A stretch of 64,000 nt of DNA from Enterococcus sp. PF1-24 (GTDB lineage Bacteria; Bacillota; Bacilli; Lactobacillales; Enterococcaceae): positions 1-64,000 of the forward strand of contig NZ_JARXWL010000007.1 in the NCBI RefSeq assembly GCF_029893325.1, given 5' to 3'. Shown here piece after piece: positions 21,454 to 30,478 of the stretch; position 1 is the first letter of the stretch, and each line of letters opens with the position of its first letter. The notes below the pieces were generated by a model. That model searched no databases. It was not told the origin of the DNA and saw nothing but the letters and a program-made list of their open reading frames with translations. Made by a program: the position numbers and the translations under genes.

Positions 21454-21576
21454 ACTCCTCATTCGTATTTTTGTATTAATTTTTCTTTGAAAAATTAGTT
21501 CGATTCTCATTACGCATATCATTCCACTAGCTTTTTTTACTTTGAATAAGTGGAACTGACATCCTCATATAAATAT
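21454..21576. repeat. Intergenic repeat element, copy C
   Basis: Third copy of the element seen before mfd, in the same orientation relative to its downstream gene. Minus strand: GAGGATGTCAGTTCCACTTA, variable loop, TAGTGGAATGATATGCG, GAGAATCGAACTAATTTTTC, then ACGAATGAGGAGTG, whose end gives the ddh ribosome site. TTCCACTTA/TAGTGGAA pairs. Confidence 0.75.
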
Positions 21577-21769
21577 AATTAAAATTTAATCGAATCTCCA
21601 TAAAGTCTATTATGATTATACTATAAAACTTGTTAAATTCCAGAAATTTTCACTAATGTTTTTAATGTTTTTCTTCAATTTATTTTTTCTTTTCATAAAG
21701 ATTGCCAATCATAAACAAAAGTGCCACAATATAGCTATATTAAAAATAATCAATAAGGAGTTTTGCTCA

Positions 21770-23566
21770 ATGACTATCGCAATTAATTGGGATTTAGAAA
21801 GTATTTTCGCTGGTGGAAGTGAATCCAGCGCCCTGCTTTCTCGTATGGAAGCCTTGCAAGCAGAAATCACCGCTTGGCAGACATTAGTTAAAAACTATCA
21901 GGGTAACAGTATTGCTGATTTGCAAACAATCTTGCAACAACAAGGAAAACTTACCAACGGCTTTTCACAATGCGCTACTTTTATTACCGCTCTAACTTCA
22001 GCCAATACCGCTGACACTAAAGCTATCGCACTCCAAAATAAACTTTATGCTTTGCTACCTGAAATTAAAAGTGTTGAAACAACTTTTTCAAAAAAATTAG
22101 CCGAAATTAGCGACAGCGATTGGCAAGTAATTTGTCAAAATATTGAAATTCAACCAGTAGCTTTTCGTTTAACTGAGATTCGCAAAGAAGGTCGGCAATT
22201 ATTATCTGAAAATGAAGAAAACATCATTCACACTTTAGCGTTAGACGGCTTAAACGCTTGGAGTAGCCATTACGATACACTTGTGGCAACCATTCAAATT
22301 CCTTTCACTAACGAAGCTGGCACTACTGAATTGCTTTCTGCTGGTCAAGCCTTCAATAAAATGATGAGCAGCCCCGATAAAGAAGTTCGTAGCCAATTAT
22401 TCGCTGCTTGGGAAGAAGCTTGGAGCGACAAAGCGCCGCTTTTAGCAGATACCTTAAACCACTTAGATGGCTTCCGGCTATCAACTTATAAACTTCACGG
22501 GGTAGCTGATTTCTTACAAGAACCATTGGAATATAATCGTCTTCAAAAAACTACCCTAGATACTATGTGGGCAACGGTCACGAATAACAAGCAAAGAATC
22601 ATGGATTACTTAACCCGCAAAGCGCAACTTTTCGGCAAAGAAAAATTAGATTGGCAAGATCAAGACGCGCCAATTATTTTAGGGGATTTACAAGAAAAAA
22701 CCTATACTTTTGATGAAGCTGCGGCTTTTATCACGAAACATTTTGCAAATTTCAGTCCTAAAATGGCAGAATTAGCGAAAATAGCTTTCAATAACGCGTG
22801 GATTGAAGCTGAAGACCGCCCCGGAAAACGTCCTGGTGGCTATTGTTCTGAATTACCAGAGTCACAAGAATCACGAATTTTTATGACTTATAGCAATTCC
22901 GTGAATGAAGTAGCTACTTTAGCGCATGAATTAGGTCATGCTTTTCACAGTTCTGTTTTGTGGGATTTACCACCAATCAATCAGAATTATGCCATGAACG
23001 TTGCCGAAACAGCCAGCACCTTCGCTGAGTTAATCGTCGCTGACGCTACGTTAAAAGAAGCGACTACTGTTGAAGAAAAAATTAACTTGCTAGATACGAA
23101 ATTGCAAAATGCCGTAGCGATGTTTATGAACATTCACGCTCGTTATATTTTCGAACAAAATTTCTACAACGCTCGTCAAAATCGTTTTGTAGCCGCTGAA
23201 GAAATTAGCGAAATGATGTTAGCCGCGCAAAAAGAAAGTTATTTAAATCAATTAGGCAGTTACCACCCTCATTTCTGGGCAGCTAAGTTACATTTCTTTA
23301 TTGATGATGTTCCTTTTTATAATTTCCCCTATACTTTTGGCTATCTATTCAGCATGGGGATTTACGCTTACGCTAATCAACATCCTGGTAATTTTGAAGA
23401 TCAATACATCGCCTTATTAAGAGATACCGCCGTGATGACTTCTGAAGATTTAGCGAAAAAACACCTAAACGTTGATTTAACCCAACCAGATTTCTGGCAA
23501 AGCGCCATTGATATGGTTTTAGCAGATATCGACGACTTTATGGAATTGACAGCAGCATTTGTTTAA
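21770..23566 (+). CDS. pepF: Oligoendopeptidase F, M3 metallopeptidase
   Basis: Cytosolic zinc peptidase that cuts medium-length peptides. The protein is 598 residues with the M3 signature LAHELGHAFHS (HEXXH) in the C-terminal half and the typical MNVAETASTFAEL ligand region. The reading frame is open further upstream, but AAGGAG lies eight bases before the ATG at 21770, which I chose. It is followed by a terminator and is likely monocistronic. Confidence 0.95.
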   Translation: MTIAINWDLESIFAGGSESSALLSRMEALQAEITAWQTLVKNYQGNSIADLQTILQQQGKLTNGFSQCATFITALTSANTADTKAIALQNKLYALLPEIKSVETTFSKKLAEISDSDWQVICQNIEIQPVAFRLTEIRKEGRQLLSENEENIIHTLALDGLNAWSSHYDTLVATIQIPFTNEAGTTELLSAGQAFNKMMSSPDKEVRSQLFAAWEEAWSDKAPLLADTLNHLDGFRLSTYKLHGVADFLQEPLEYNRLQKTTLDTMWATVTNNKQRIMDYLTRKAQLFGKEKLDWQDQDAPIILGDLQEKTYTFDEAAAFITKHFANFSPKMAELAKIAFNNAWIEAEDRPGKRPGGYCSELPESQESRIFMTYSNSVNEVATLAHELGHAFHSSVLWDLPPINQNYAMNVAETASTFAELIVADATLKEATTVEEKINLLDTKLQNAVAMFMNIHARYIFEQNFYNARQNRFVAAEEISEMMLAAQKESYLNQLGSYHPHFWAAKLHFFIDDVPFYNFPYTFGYLFSMGIYAYANQHPGNFEDQYIALLRDTAVMTSEDLAKKHLNVDLTQPDFWQSAIDMVLADIDDFMELTAAFV

Positions 23567-23573
23567 ATAATTG

Positions 23574-23612
23574 AAAAAGTTCTTTAGTTCCTCACGAGCT
23601 AAAGGGCTTTTT
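23574..23612 (+). terminator. Terminator after pepF
   Basis: AAAAAGTTCTTTAG / CTAAAGGGCTTTTT with small mismatches and a short loop, just after the pepF stop. Confidence 0.75.
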
Positions 23613-23656
23613 CACTATAGATTTTTAATTTTTCTTAACATTCCAAGCGCAAACGT

Positions 23657-23685
23657 TTGTTTGTTCGCAAAATTTATGGTATAGT
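23657..23685 (+). promoter_or_regulatory. Promoter of the 49-residue protein gene
   Basis: TTGTTT (23657-23662), 17-base spacer, TATAGT (23680-23685). AAACGTTTGTTTGTTCG around the -35 is only loosely like a CcpA site. Confidence 0.6.
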
Positions 23686-23749
23686 TACTAATGGAATTTC
23701 GTTATCAGTCAACGCCTTTCTATCAACAACTATGAAAGGAGAATGCACT

Positions 23750-23899
23750 ATGACATTCGATAACAAAAAAATGCAATACCGGGTAACCCTAAATACGGAT
23801 TTGAATTTATTTATCGCCTTCGATAAAATGAACCCAAATCATTTCGCAACAGGGATTACCATCGAAAAAGCAGTTGAAGAACTTCAAAAAACTGCCTAA
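23750..23899 (+). CDS. Small hypothetical protein, 49 residues
   Basis: An ATG at 23750 follows AAAGGAG at nine bases. The product (MTFDNKKMQYRVTLNTDLNL to EELQKTA) is soluble, with an N-terminal hydrophilic part and a short amphipathic C-terminus; no signal peptide or known domain was recognised. The good promoter, ribosome site and downstream terminator argue that it is real. The open frame extends to 23657 but that part overlaps the promoter. Confidence 0.6.
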   Translation: MTFDNKKMQYRVTLNTDLNLFIAFDKMNPNHFATGITIEKAVEELQKTA

Positions 23900-23989
23900 T
23901 TGTTAGAGCTATTAACCTTTAGTTTTAACAACTAAGAATCAAATTTTTTCTAGGAAAATTATTCCCAAAACCTTAAAGGAGTTTCTCTG

Positions 23990-24016
23990 ATGGAAAATTG
24001 TAATTCTTCAAATTAA
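23990..24016 (+). CDS. Possible eight-codon ORF before a terminator
   Basis: AAAGGAG, eight bases, ATG, then MENCNSSN and a TAA that lies at the first bases of a strong hairpin. It could be a leader peptide or micro-protein expressed from the transcript of the 49-residue gene. It may also be chance; there is no homology evidence. Confidence 0.3.
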   Translation: MENCNSSN

Positions 24017-24056
24017 AAGCACCTTGCTAGTAATGAGCAGGGTGCTTTTGTTTTTT
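24015..24056 (+). terminator. Terminator of the small-protein unit
   Basis: AAAAGCACCTTGCT / AGCAGGGTGCTTTT, 7-base loop, then a T-run. It separates the small-protein unit from the membrane protein gene. Confidence 0.9.
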
Positions 24057-24089
24057 ATTATGTTATTATTATCTTAGGTGGTGTTATTC

Positions 24090-24404
24090 ATGAATAAAAA
24101 CTTACTAAATACTTTTAGCTATTTCGGCTTACCGCTATTCATTCCAATCATAATTGCTGGTCTCTTACACTTTTTCTGGCAATTTCCGATGGCAATTTCT
24201 TGTATTGTCATCTATTTACTGTTGCTTTTTTTGCTTTTACCAGAAGACAATCCTTTCGCTGCTAGCTTGGATTATCGCACTAAACGCTATGATGCCACTT
24301 ATAAAACTAATTCACCGACCTTTAAAAATAAACTGCTAACCAGAGAACTGATCCGCATGCTGCTGATTGTCATAGCTGTAATCATTGCTATTGCACAGCT
24401 TTGA
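24090..24404 (+). CDS. Small hypothetical membrane protein
   Basis: 104 residues with a strongly hydrophobic N-terminal half (two helices between about residues 9 and 50), a polar middle (LDYRTKRYDATYKTNSPTF) and a hydrophobic C-terminal helix. AGGTGG precedes the ATG at 24090. No family was recognised. It converges on the ula operon, whose terminator begins a few bases after its stop. Confidence 0.65.
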   Translation: MNKNLLNTFSYFGLPLFIPIIIAGLLHFFWQFPMAISCIVIYLLLLFLLLPEDNPFAASLDYRTKRYDATYKTNSPTFKNKLLTRELIRMLLIVIAVIIAIAQL

Positions 24405-24408
24405 AATA

Positions 24409-24437
24409 AAAAGCCCCTCACAAAAATTTTGTAAGGG
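24409..24437 (-). terminator. Terminator of the ula operon
   Basis: Minus-strand CCCTTACAAAA / TTTTGTGAGGGG followed by CTTTTTATT, eight bases beyond the ulaF stop. Confidence 0.8.
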
Positions 24438-24444
24438 AACTTGA

Positions 24445-25155
24445 TTATTTTTGTCCGTAATAAGCACCCGGACCATGTTTTCTAAAATAATGTTTATCCA
24501 ATAAGTATTGTGGGATTGTTTCACAATGAGGTTGAATAATTTCATTCATATACGCCATTTCAGCAACTTCATCTAAAACAATACTATTATCAACAGCTTT
24601 CGCTAAAGTTTCACCCCAAGTAAAAGGTCCGTGACCACGAACAATTACCGCTGGGATAGCTAGCGGATCAAGCTGTCTGTCATTAAAAGTTTCCACAATA
24701 ACCTTGCCAGTTTCCATTTCGTAAGCCCGCTCCACTTCTGCCACTGTTAGCTGTCGCGTGCAGGGAACAGCCCCGTAAAAAGTATCCGCATGAGTGGTGC
24801 CGTAAGCCGGAATATCGCGACCAGCCTGTGCCCACATCACTGCGTGTTTTGAATGCGTGTGAATCACAGCATTCACTTTTTCAAAATGCTGATACAAAAC
24901 AACATGCGTTGGTAAATCAGAAGATGAATTTAACCCCTCTGCCAATAAATTCCCTGCTAAATCAGTCACTACCATATCGGCAGCTTTCATCGTTTTATAA
25001 GGAACTCCACTAGGTTTAATTACGATTACCCCTAATTCACGATTGATTTCACTGGCATTACCCCAAGTTAGTTTTACTAAACCGGCTTCCGGCAAAGCTA
25101 AGTTCGCCGCAAAAACCCGTTCTTTCATGCCTTGAATGATTGCTTCTCTATTCAA
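24445..25155 (-). CDS. ulaF: L-ribulose-5-phosphate 4-epimerase of the ascorbate pathway
   Basis: Converts L-ribulose 5-phosphate to D-xylulose 5-phosphate, the last step feeding the pentose phosphate or phosphoketolase route. The 236-residue class II aldolase-fold protein has the zinc ligands HTHSKHAVMWAQ and a later RGHGPFTWG, and KLTWGNASEIN near the start. AraD and SgbE are close paralogues; the UlaF name rests on position as the last ula gene. It overlaps ulaE by 8 bases. Confidence 0.93.
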   Translation of the reverse strand: MNREAIIQGMKERVFAANLALPEAGLVKLTWGNASEINRELGVIVIKPSGVPYKTMKAADMVVTDLAGNLLAEGLNSSSDLPTHVVLYQHFEKVNAVIHTHSKHAVMWAQAGRDIPAYGTTHADTFYGAVPCTRQLTVAEVERAYEMETGKVIVETFNDRQLDPLAIPAVIVRGHGPFTWGETLAKAVDNSIVLDEVAEMAYMNEIIQPHCETIPQYLLDKHYFRKHGPGAYYGQK

Positions 25156-26005
25156 GATAACCAGCCTCCTTCAAATAAGGGAATAAAAACTCCTTCGCCT
25201 TCTGAATTTCTTGCGCTGGTTGTTCACTTGTTTCACTCCACATTTCAATCAAAAATGGTCCGTGATAATTTAAACGTCTCAAAGTTTTTAAACAACCTAA
25301 GAAATCCACACAGCCTTCACCAAAGGGAACTTCTTTAAATTTCCCAGGGAAATCAACAGTTACAGCCAAAGTATCTTTTAAATGAATAGCCGAAATTTCG
25401 GAGATCCCCATCTCTAATTCATAAGCTACATCATTTTCTGGCCAAGCTGATAAATTCCCTAAATCAGGGTAAACCTGTAAATAAGGGGAAGGAATTTGTT
25501 CTTTAATTTTTAAATAGCGGGTAATTGAGTTAATAAAAGGATCATCCATAATTTCAATGGACAAAACGACTTCTTTGGCTGCCGCAATCGCTACGGCTTC
25601 CTTTAAATTTTCTACAAAATAAGCTCGTGAAGTTACGTTTTTTTCTTCATAATAAACATCATAGCCCGCTAATTGAATCGTTCGCACCCCCAAATCAGAT
25701 GCTAGATCCACTGCTTTTTGCATAATCAATAGTGCTTCTTGACGCTTTTCAGGGTCTGCTGAACCAAAAGGAAAGCGACGATGACCACTTAAACAGATTG
25801 ATAAAATTTTTACCCCCGTTTGATAAATGGCATCCACCACAGATTTCCGCTCTGCTTGCGTCCAATCTAAGCGACTTAAACGTTCATCGGTTTCATCAAT
25901 CGACATTTCTACAAAATCAAAGCCTAGTTCTTTCGCCATTTCTAATCGTTTAAGCCAAGTTATATTTTTCGGTAAAGCTTTTTCATAAATTCCAATTGTT
26001 GTCAT
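25148..26005 (-). CDS. ulaE: L-ribulose-5-phosphate 3-epimerase (L-xylulose-5-P 3-epimerase)
   Basis: Interconverts L-xylulose 5-phosphate and L-ribulose 5-phosphate in ascorbate breakdown. The TIM-barrel protein has the family signatures FDFVEMSIDETDERLSRLDW and LSICLSGHRRFPFGS, with metal ligand segments in IEIMDDPF and HLKDTLA. I take the ATG at 26005, which lies six bases before the ulaD stop region; a TTG at 26020 is also in frame. It overlaps ulaF. Confidence 0.94.
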   Translation of the reverse strand: MTTIGIYEKALPKNITWLKRLEMAKELGFDFVEMSIDETDERLSRLDWTQAERKSVVDAIYQTGVKILSICLSGHRRFPFGSADPEKRQEALLIMQKAVDLASDLGVRTIQLAGYDVYYEEKNVTSRAYFVENLKEAVAIAAAKEVVLSIEIMDDPFINSITRYLKIKEQIPSPYLQVYPDLGNLSAWPENDVAYELEMGISEISAIHLKDTLAVTVDFPGKFKEVPFGEGCVDFLGCLKTLRRLNYHGPFLIEMWSETSEQPAQEIQKAKEFLFPYLKEAGYLE

Positions 26006-26010
26006 GATGC

Positions 26011-26649
26011 TTAACCCCAAATTCGTTGAATCTCAGCTTTAAAAGCTTGGGCAGCTACAACAGGGTCTTCAGCAGCCGTGATTCCGCGACCAGTAATAAA
26101 AGTATAAACATCCACACCAGCAAATAATTTCAAGGTATCTACATCTAAACCACCCGTAACTGAAACTCTAAAACCCATTTCAATTAGTTTTTTCACACGG
26201 TTTAAATCTTTTTCACCCCAAGTTTCACCAGCAAATAACGCATCGCGACTTTGGTGATAAATTGCTTGACTAATACCGGCATCTAACCATTGCTGCGCTT
26301 GTTCATAAGTCCAGTCCCCATATAATTCAACTTGGACTTCTTCAACTTCTTTGGCAGCAGCTTTCATGGTAGGAATAGTGGCACAACAAATAACCGTCAT
26401 CCAATCCGCGCCAGCATCAGCACAATTTTTTGCTACTGTACCGCCGGCGTCAGCACATTTTGTATCGGCAACTACTTTTTTATTAGGAAACAATGCCCGC
26501 ACACAGCGGATGGCTTCTTCCCCAGCTTGTAAACAAAGAATCGTTCCTACTTCTAAAATATCAACAATTTCACCAACTTTAGCAATATCAGCTACTGCAC
26601 TTGGTAAATCTGAATGATCTAACGCAATTTGTAAATTTGGAATCCCCAT
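26011..26649 (-). CDS. ulaD: 3-Keto-L-gulonate-6-phosphate decarboxylase
   Basis: Decarboxylates 3-keto-L-gulonate 6-phosphate to L-xylulose 5-phosphate. The protein belongs to the OMP decarboxylase superfamily: LQIALDHSDLPSA at the start, VVADTKCADAGGT (the DxKxxD-like catalytic motif) and VTGGLDVDTLKLF near the end. The ATG at 26649 follows GAGG; a TTG three codons upstream is less likely. Confidence 0.94.
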   Translation of the reverse strand: MGIPNLQIALDHSDLPSAVADIAKVGEIVDILEVGTILCLQAGEEAIRCVRALFPNKKVVADTKCADAGGTVAKNCADAGADWMTVICCATIPTMKAAAKEVEEVQVELYGDWTYEQAQQWLDAGISQAIYHQSRDALFAGETWGEKDLNRVKKLIEMGFRVSVTGGLDVDTLKLFAGVDVYTFITGRGITAAEDPVVAAQAFKAEIQRIWG

Positions 26650-26677
26650 AAACGCCAACCTCTTTCTTTTATTAAAC

Positions 26678-26728
26678 AGCAGAAAGATTGGCTCAAATAA
26701 TTTTTTTATTTGAAACCAGTCTTTCGCT
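26678..26728 (-). promoter_or_regulatory. Stem-loop between ulaB and ulaD
   Basis: Imperfect inverted repeat AGCAGAAAGATTGG.TCAAATAA / TTATTTGAAACCAGTCTTTCGCT. It lies inside the operon, so it may protect the PTS part of the message or reduce expression of the enzyme genes downstream. Confidence 0.5.
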
Positions 26729-26740
26729 ATTATTTTTTGT

Positions 26741-27040
26741 TTATTTAAATTTATCTAGTAAATCTGTTTCTTTCACTTTATCTTGAACTTCTTTGGCAGA
26801 CATAACATTTTTAATGCCAATAACCGTAATGCCTTTTGCCTTTGCATCTTCAAACATATGCAAGAAATTCATCGGCGTGAAAACTACATCATATTGAGCT
26901 GCAGAACTTTTTCCTTCAGCGATTGAGCAGTGATGGCTTTTAGTAATTTCAACACCTAAATCTTTTAAGCCTTTTTCAACACTTTTCTTCATCATTAAAC
27001 TTGTTCCTGATCCGTTAGCACATGATACTAATACTCGCAT
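26741..27040 (-). CDS. ulaB: PTS ascorbate transporter subunit IIB
   Basis: Cytosolic phosphocarrier of 99 residues. The phosphorylation site Cys lies at residue 7 in MRVLVSCANGSGTSLMM. It passes phosphate from UlaC to ascorbate bound by UlaA. GGAGG precedes the ATG. It follows ulaA after 90 bases. Confidence 0.94.
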   Translation of the reverse strand: MRVLVSCANGSGTSLMMKKSVEKGLKDLGVEITKSHHCSIAEGKSSAAQYDVVFTPMNFLHMFEDAKAKGITVIGIKNVMSAKEVQDKVKETDLLDKFK

Positions 27041-27130
27041 AATTAATTCCTCCGTTTATAAATATTTTTTATCATTTAAAATTTAGATTTACGACGAAAA
27101 TCATCGTAACCATTTTTATTCACTAGTTAG

Positions 27131-28594
27131 TTAAGCTGCTGTTGCTGCTTTTTGTTTAACATACTCATCATAATCATCAACAATTAAGAAGTAGCCTTTT
27201 GGATCGGCACGATATTGTAATTGTGGAATTGCTAATAAAATTATTACTACTAAGCCCACACCAATGAAACCTAAATATTTCATTAAAACAGTGAAAATTG
27301 GCCAAACTGTTGCCCAGTCAAACATGCCTAGGTAACCGCCATATTGCGCTAAACCAACAAAAGAAGCGATTAAAGCCGAACCGACAACTTGTAAAATTCC
27401 TGAGATGAATGGGAAAATACAAGCAGCCCGCACACCACCACGGTCATTTGCAAATAACGCAATAGCTGCATTATCAAAGAACAACGGAATAAAGCCGGCG
27501 ATTACAATAACTGGTGATTTGAAGACAATTAATAAAATAATTGTTAAAAATTGCCCTAAAGCTCCAAATAAGAAACCTAAAGTAACTGCGTTTGATGAAC
27601 CAAACGCTAGGGAAGCAGAAACATCAATCCCCGGTACAGCACCTGGTAATAAAGTATTTGAGATTCCTTGGAAAGATTCCGTTAATTCATCAACGAAAGT
27701 TCGGACCCCTAATTGTAAAATAGCTAGATACACCGCAAAGTATAATGAAGTTTCTAAAATGTAGAAGAAGAAACTTTGCCCTTCTGCCATGAAACCTGCA
27801 CCAATCAAGTAATCTTGGCCTAAAACTACCATAATTACGCTAAAGAAAATCAACATTAAAATTGAAGTAGAAACCATGTTTTCATTAAACATTGATAAAA
27901 ATCCTGGGAATTTAATATCTTCCAAACGACGGCTGTTTTTACTCTTAGTTTTTTCAGCTAAACGAGCAAAAATATAAACCCCAAACATTTGTTGATGGGC
28001 AATCGCAAAACCAGCCCCTTCTGTTAAATCTTGGCAAATACCAACTGTTAAGTTAGAGCCTACTGCCCAGTAGCAACCTAAAACAACACCCATAATTACT
28101 AAAATTTCAACACGACCTAAATCTGGGAAACAGAAAAGTAATAACCAAAAAGCAGTCGCTGCCTGTTGGACTTGCACATTCCCAGTTGTAAAGACGGCCC
28201 GTAATTTAGTATATTTTTTGAAACGAACTAATAAAATATTCATTACAAAAGCAATTAGCAATAAAATCATCGTATCACTAAAAGTTTTACCAAATTCAAT
28301 TTCAATCCCTGCTGTTACAGCATTTTGACCAAAATACGGGTCAATTACCATCGCATCTAAATTAAAACGTTCTTTCAGCCCGACTAAAATCGGCCGAAAA
28401 TTATTAACTAAACCGCCAGAACCAACTGATAAAATCAAATAGCCGACTGTTGCTTTTAAAAAACCAGCAACGCTTTCATAAAATGGTTTTTTCAATAACA
28501 TATAACCTAATAACACGATGAAACCAATTAAAAAGGCGGGCTTCATTAAAATATTAGCCGCAAAATAAGACCAAGCTTTCATAAATATATCCAT
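27131..28594 (-). CDS. ulaA: PTS ascorbate transporter subunit IIC
   Basis: Membrane channel that imports L-ascorbate coupled to phosphorylation. The 487-residue protein has about eleven hydrophobic segments and the UlaA/SgaT family sequence, including LPGAVPGIDVSASLAFGSSN and ISGILQVVGSALIASF. Gene order C-A-B within the operon differs from the A-B-C order of E. coli. Confidence 0.95.
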   Translation of the reverse strand: MDIFMKAWSYFAANILMKPAFLIGFIVLLGYMLLKKPFYESVAGFLKATVGYLILSVGSGGLVNNFRPILVGLKERFNLDAMVIDPYFGQNAVTAGIEIEFGKTFSDTMILLLIAFVMNILLVRFKKYTKLRAVFTTGNVQVQQAATAFWLLLFCFPDLGRVEILVIMGVVLGCYWAVGSNLTVGICQDLTEGAGFAIAHQQMFGVYIFARLAEKTKSKNSRRLEDIKFPGFLSMFNENMVSTSILMLIFFSVIMVVLGQDYLIGAGFMAEGQSFFFYILETSLYFAVYLAILQLGVRTFVDELTESFQGISNTLLPGAVPGIDVSASLAFGSSNAVTLGFLFGALGQFLTIILLIVFKSPVIVIAGFIPLFFDNAAIALFANDRGGVRAACIFPFISGILQVVGSALIASFVGLAQYGGYLGMFDWATVWPIFTVLMKYLGFIGVGLVVIILLAIPQLQYRADPKGYFLIVDDYDEYVKQKAATAA

Positions 28595-28647
28595 TATTTT
28601 TACCCCTGCTTTCTGTTTTTATTCAGCTAAAAATATTTGCTGAAAGA

Positions 28648-29106
28648 TTAAATGTTGTATTTTTCAACTAACCCTTGATACTCTTCAAAGCTGTGAATCA
28701 CCGATAAATCTTCTACCAAACCATCTGTCATTAACATTTCTGATAAATTAGCAATATTTTGAACATGTTCATCGCCATTTTTTGCAGCTAAAACAAAAAA
28801 CAATTTGGCATTTTTTTCAGGATTACCGGCTTCGAACACAACATCTTCCGGCATTTTTGTAAATGAAATTCCTGTACCAAAAACGCCTTGACTCTGCTCA
28901 GAGGAATGGGGCATTGCTACACCAGGAATAATTACAATATAAGGGCCATATTTGCCAACACATTCAATAATTTCATCAACATATACTTGACTAATCATCT
29001 CTTTCTCCAGCATGTTCTCGCAACTCATTTGAATCGCTTCTTGCCAGTCTCGCGGTTGCTTTTTGCTAAAACGGACTAAATCATTTTCTAAAAAATATTT
29101 CAGCAT
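28648..29106 (-). CDS. ulaC: PTS ascorbate transporter subunit IIA
   Basis: 152-residue IIA domain of the mannitol/fructose-type fold. The phosphorylatable His is seen in GVAMPHSSEQSQGV. It receives phosphate from HPr. It starts about 70 bases after the hairpin that follows ulaG, and no clear promoter was found in between, so expression probably depends on read-through. Confidence 0.93.
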   Translation of the reverse strand: MLKYFLENDLVRFSKKQPRDWQEAIQMSCENMLEKEMISQVYVDEIIECVGKYGPYIVIIPGVAMPHSSEQSQGVFGTGISFTKMPEDVVFEAGNPEKNAKLFFVLAAKNGDEHVQNIANLSEMLMTDGLVEDLSVIHSFEEYQGLVEKYNI

Positions 29107-29176
29107 GAGTTATTTCCTTTCGCATATTAGCTAACAAATTTTCCATTTGCTGACTAATTTATATTTTTTTCTCTCT

Positions 29177-29224
29177 AAAAAGCGAGACTGTAGCTGCTAC
29201 TTACCGGTATTCGTCTCGCTTTTT
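29177..29224 (-). terminator. Terminator or attenuator between ulaG and ulaC
   Basis: AAAAAGCGAGAC / GTCTCGCTTTTT with a ~24-base loop and a T-run on the minus strand. It should stop part of the transcription after ulaG, making the PTS genes depend on read-through or on an unseen promoter. Confidence 0.7.
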
Positions 29225-29255
29225 ATCAAAAAATATTACCTGTAATTATTTTATC

Positions 29256-30320
29256 CTATAAGAATGAAGGGAATGGTGTGTCATTTTCAACTGAAAAGGC
29301 ATCATCAAAGCCACGGTAGAAATTAAATTCCATTTTATCTTTATCATTTGGATAAGTGAATTTACCACCCACTTGCCAGATAAATGGTTTAAATTGATAA
29401 TTCAAGCGATCTTTTTTGAATTTCCAAATTTCAGTAATTTCTTTAGGATCCGCCATAAAGTTTGACCAAATATCATAGTGAACCGGGATTACAACCTTAG
29501 CATTTAGCGCTTCTGCCATTCTTAACATATCTACAGAAGTTACTTTATCGGTAATCCCCCGTGGGTTTTCTCCGTAAGCTCCTAAACAAACATCAATTTT
29601 GTATTCATTGCCGTGTTTAGCAAACATATTGGCATAATGAGAATCACCAGCATGATAAATATTCCCACCACTTGTTTCAAACAAATAATTAACCGCAATT
29701 AAATCCATATCTTGTGGCATTTTGCCTTTTAATATCATATTAGGATCTTCACAAGTCACTAAAGCCGTCCGATCAAAAGCTTCCAGAGCTACAATCGTTA
29801 CATCTTTTACAGCGACACGGTCGCCAGGTTTAACCACGATTGTTTTTTCAGCAGGAATCCCCCAACCTAACCAAGTGTTAACGACTTCTTGCGGGCCGAT
29901 AAATTTTGCGGCTGGACAATTTTGATGAACAGCGGCAGCAGTATTAATATCTAAGTGATCAGAGTGAATGTGCGTAACTACTAAAGCATCGACATCTTTC
30001 ACTGCAAACGGATCAATTACAAAAGGTTGCGTCCGCAAGTTAGGTTGCATATTTTGAACGCCACTCATGCGCATCATTTGATGGCCTTTTTTCATAGTGC
30101 CATCTCCATGGCTACGTTTACCTGTGCCACACCATAAATCACATAAAATATTAGTACCTTCATGCGATTTTAACCAAATACCAGTACAACCTAACCACCA
30201 CATTGAAACAGTGCCAGCTGCAACTTCTTCGTTTTCAATCTCTTCATTTAGATAAGTTCCCCATTCAGGAAATGTGGATAAAATCCAACTTTCTTTTGTT
30301 ACGTCATTTACAGTTGCCAT
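29256..30320 (-). CDS. ulaG: L-ascorbate-6-phosphate lactonase
   Basis: Opens the lactone ring of L-ascorbate 6-phosphate, giving 3-keto-L-gulonate 6-phosphate. The 354-residue protein is a metallo-beta-lactamase fold enzyme: THIHSDHLD metal motif, [11 protein letters not shown] and [14 protein letters not shown]. The N-terminus ([19 protein letters not shown]) is that of UlaG. It is the first gene after the operator region and starts the ascorbate pathway. Confidence 0.96.
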   Translation of the reverse strand: MATVNDVTKESWILSTFPEWGTYLNEEIENEEVAAGTVSMWWLGCTGIWLKSHEGTNILCDLWCGTGKRSHGDGTMKKGHQMMRMSGVQNMQPNLRTQPFVIDPFAVKDVDALVVTHIHSDHLDINTAAAVHQNCPAAKFIGPQEVVNTWLGWGIPAEKTIVVKPGDRVAVKDVTIVALEAFDRTALVTCEDPNMILKGKMPQDMDLIAVNYLFETSGGNIYHAGDSHYANMFAKHGNEYKIDVCLGAYGENPRGITDKVTSVDMLRMAEALNAKVVIPVHYDIWSNFMADPKEITEIWKFKKDRLNYQFKPFIWQVGGKFTYPNDKDKMEFNFYRGFDDAFSVENDTPFPSFL

Positions 30321-30335
30321 TGTCTATACCCTCCA

Positions 30336-30350
30336 TTTTTACGAATGTTT
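30336..30350. promoter_or_regulatory. Half-site of the ula operator (upstream copy)
   Basis: TTTTTACGAATGTTT, repeated exactly at 30456-30470, 120 bases away. It sits just before ulaG and continues into TATGAACGTTTCATTCG, which holds CGAATG/CATTCG inverted arms. Confidence 0.5.
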
Positions 30351-30436
30351 TTATGAACGTTTCATTCGCAAAAGTTTTTTCCAGCGATAGAATTATTTTC
30401 TATCCATCTGCTTTACATGTTCATTTTACAGGGTTA

Positions 30437-30450
30437 TTAATCGCTTTCAA
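30437..30450 (-). promoter_or_regulatory. Possible CcpA site (cre) at the ula promoter region
   Basis: Minus strand TGAAAGCGATTAAT matches TGWAANCGNTNWCA except for the last two bases. It lies between the two operator copies and would allow glucose repression of ula. Confidence 0.45.
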
Positions 30451-30455
30451 CTTAT

Positions 30456-30478
30456 TTTTACGAATGTTTCGTAAAAAA
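30456..30478. promoter_or_regulatory. Palindromic operator in the ula divergent region
   Basis: TTTTTACGAA, three bases, TTCGTAAAAA: a perfect 10-bp inverted repeat. Its left half recurs at 30336. The 30321-30663 gap thus carries two related operators and a cre-like site; the likely binder is the DeoR-type protein encoded at 31429. Confidence 0.6.
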
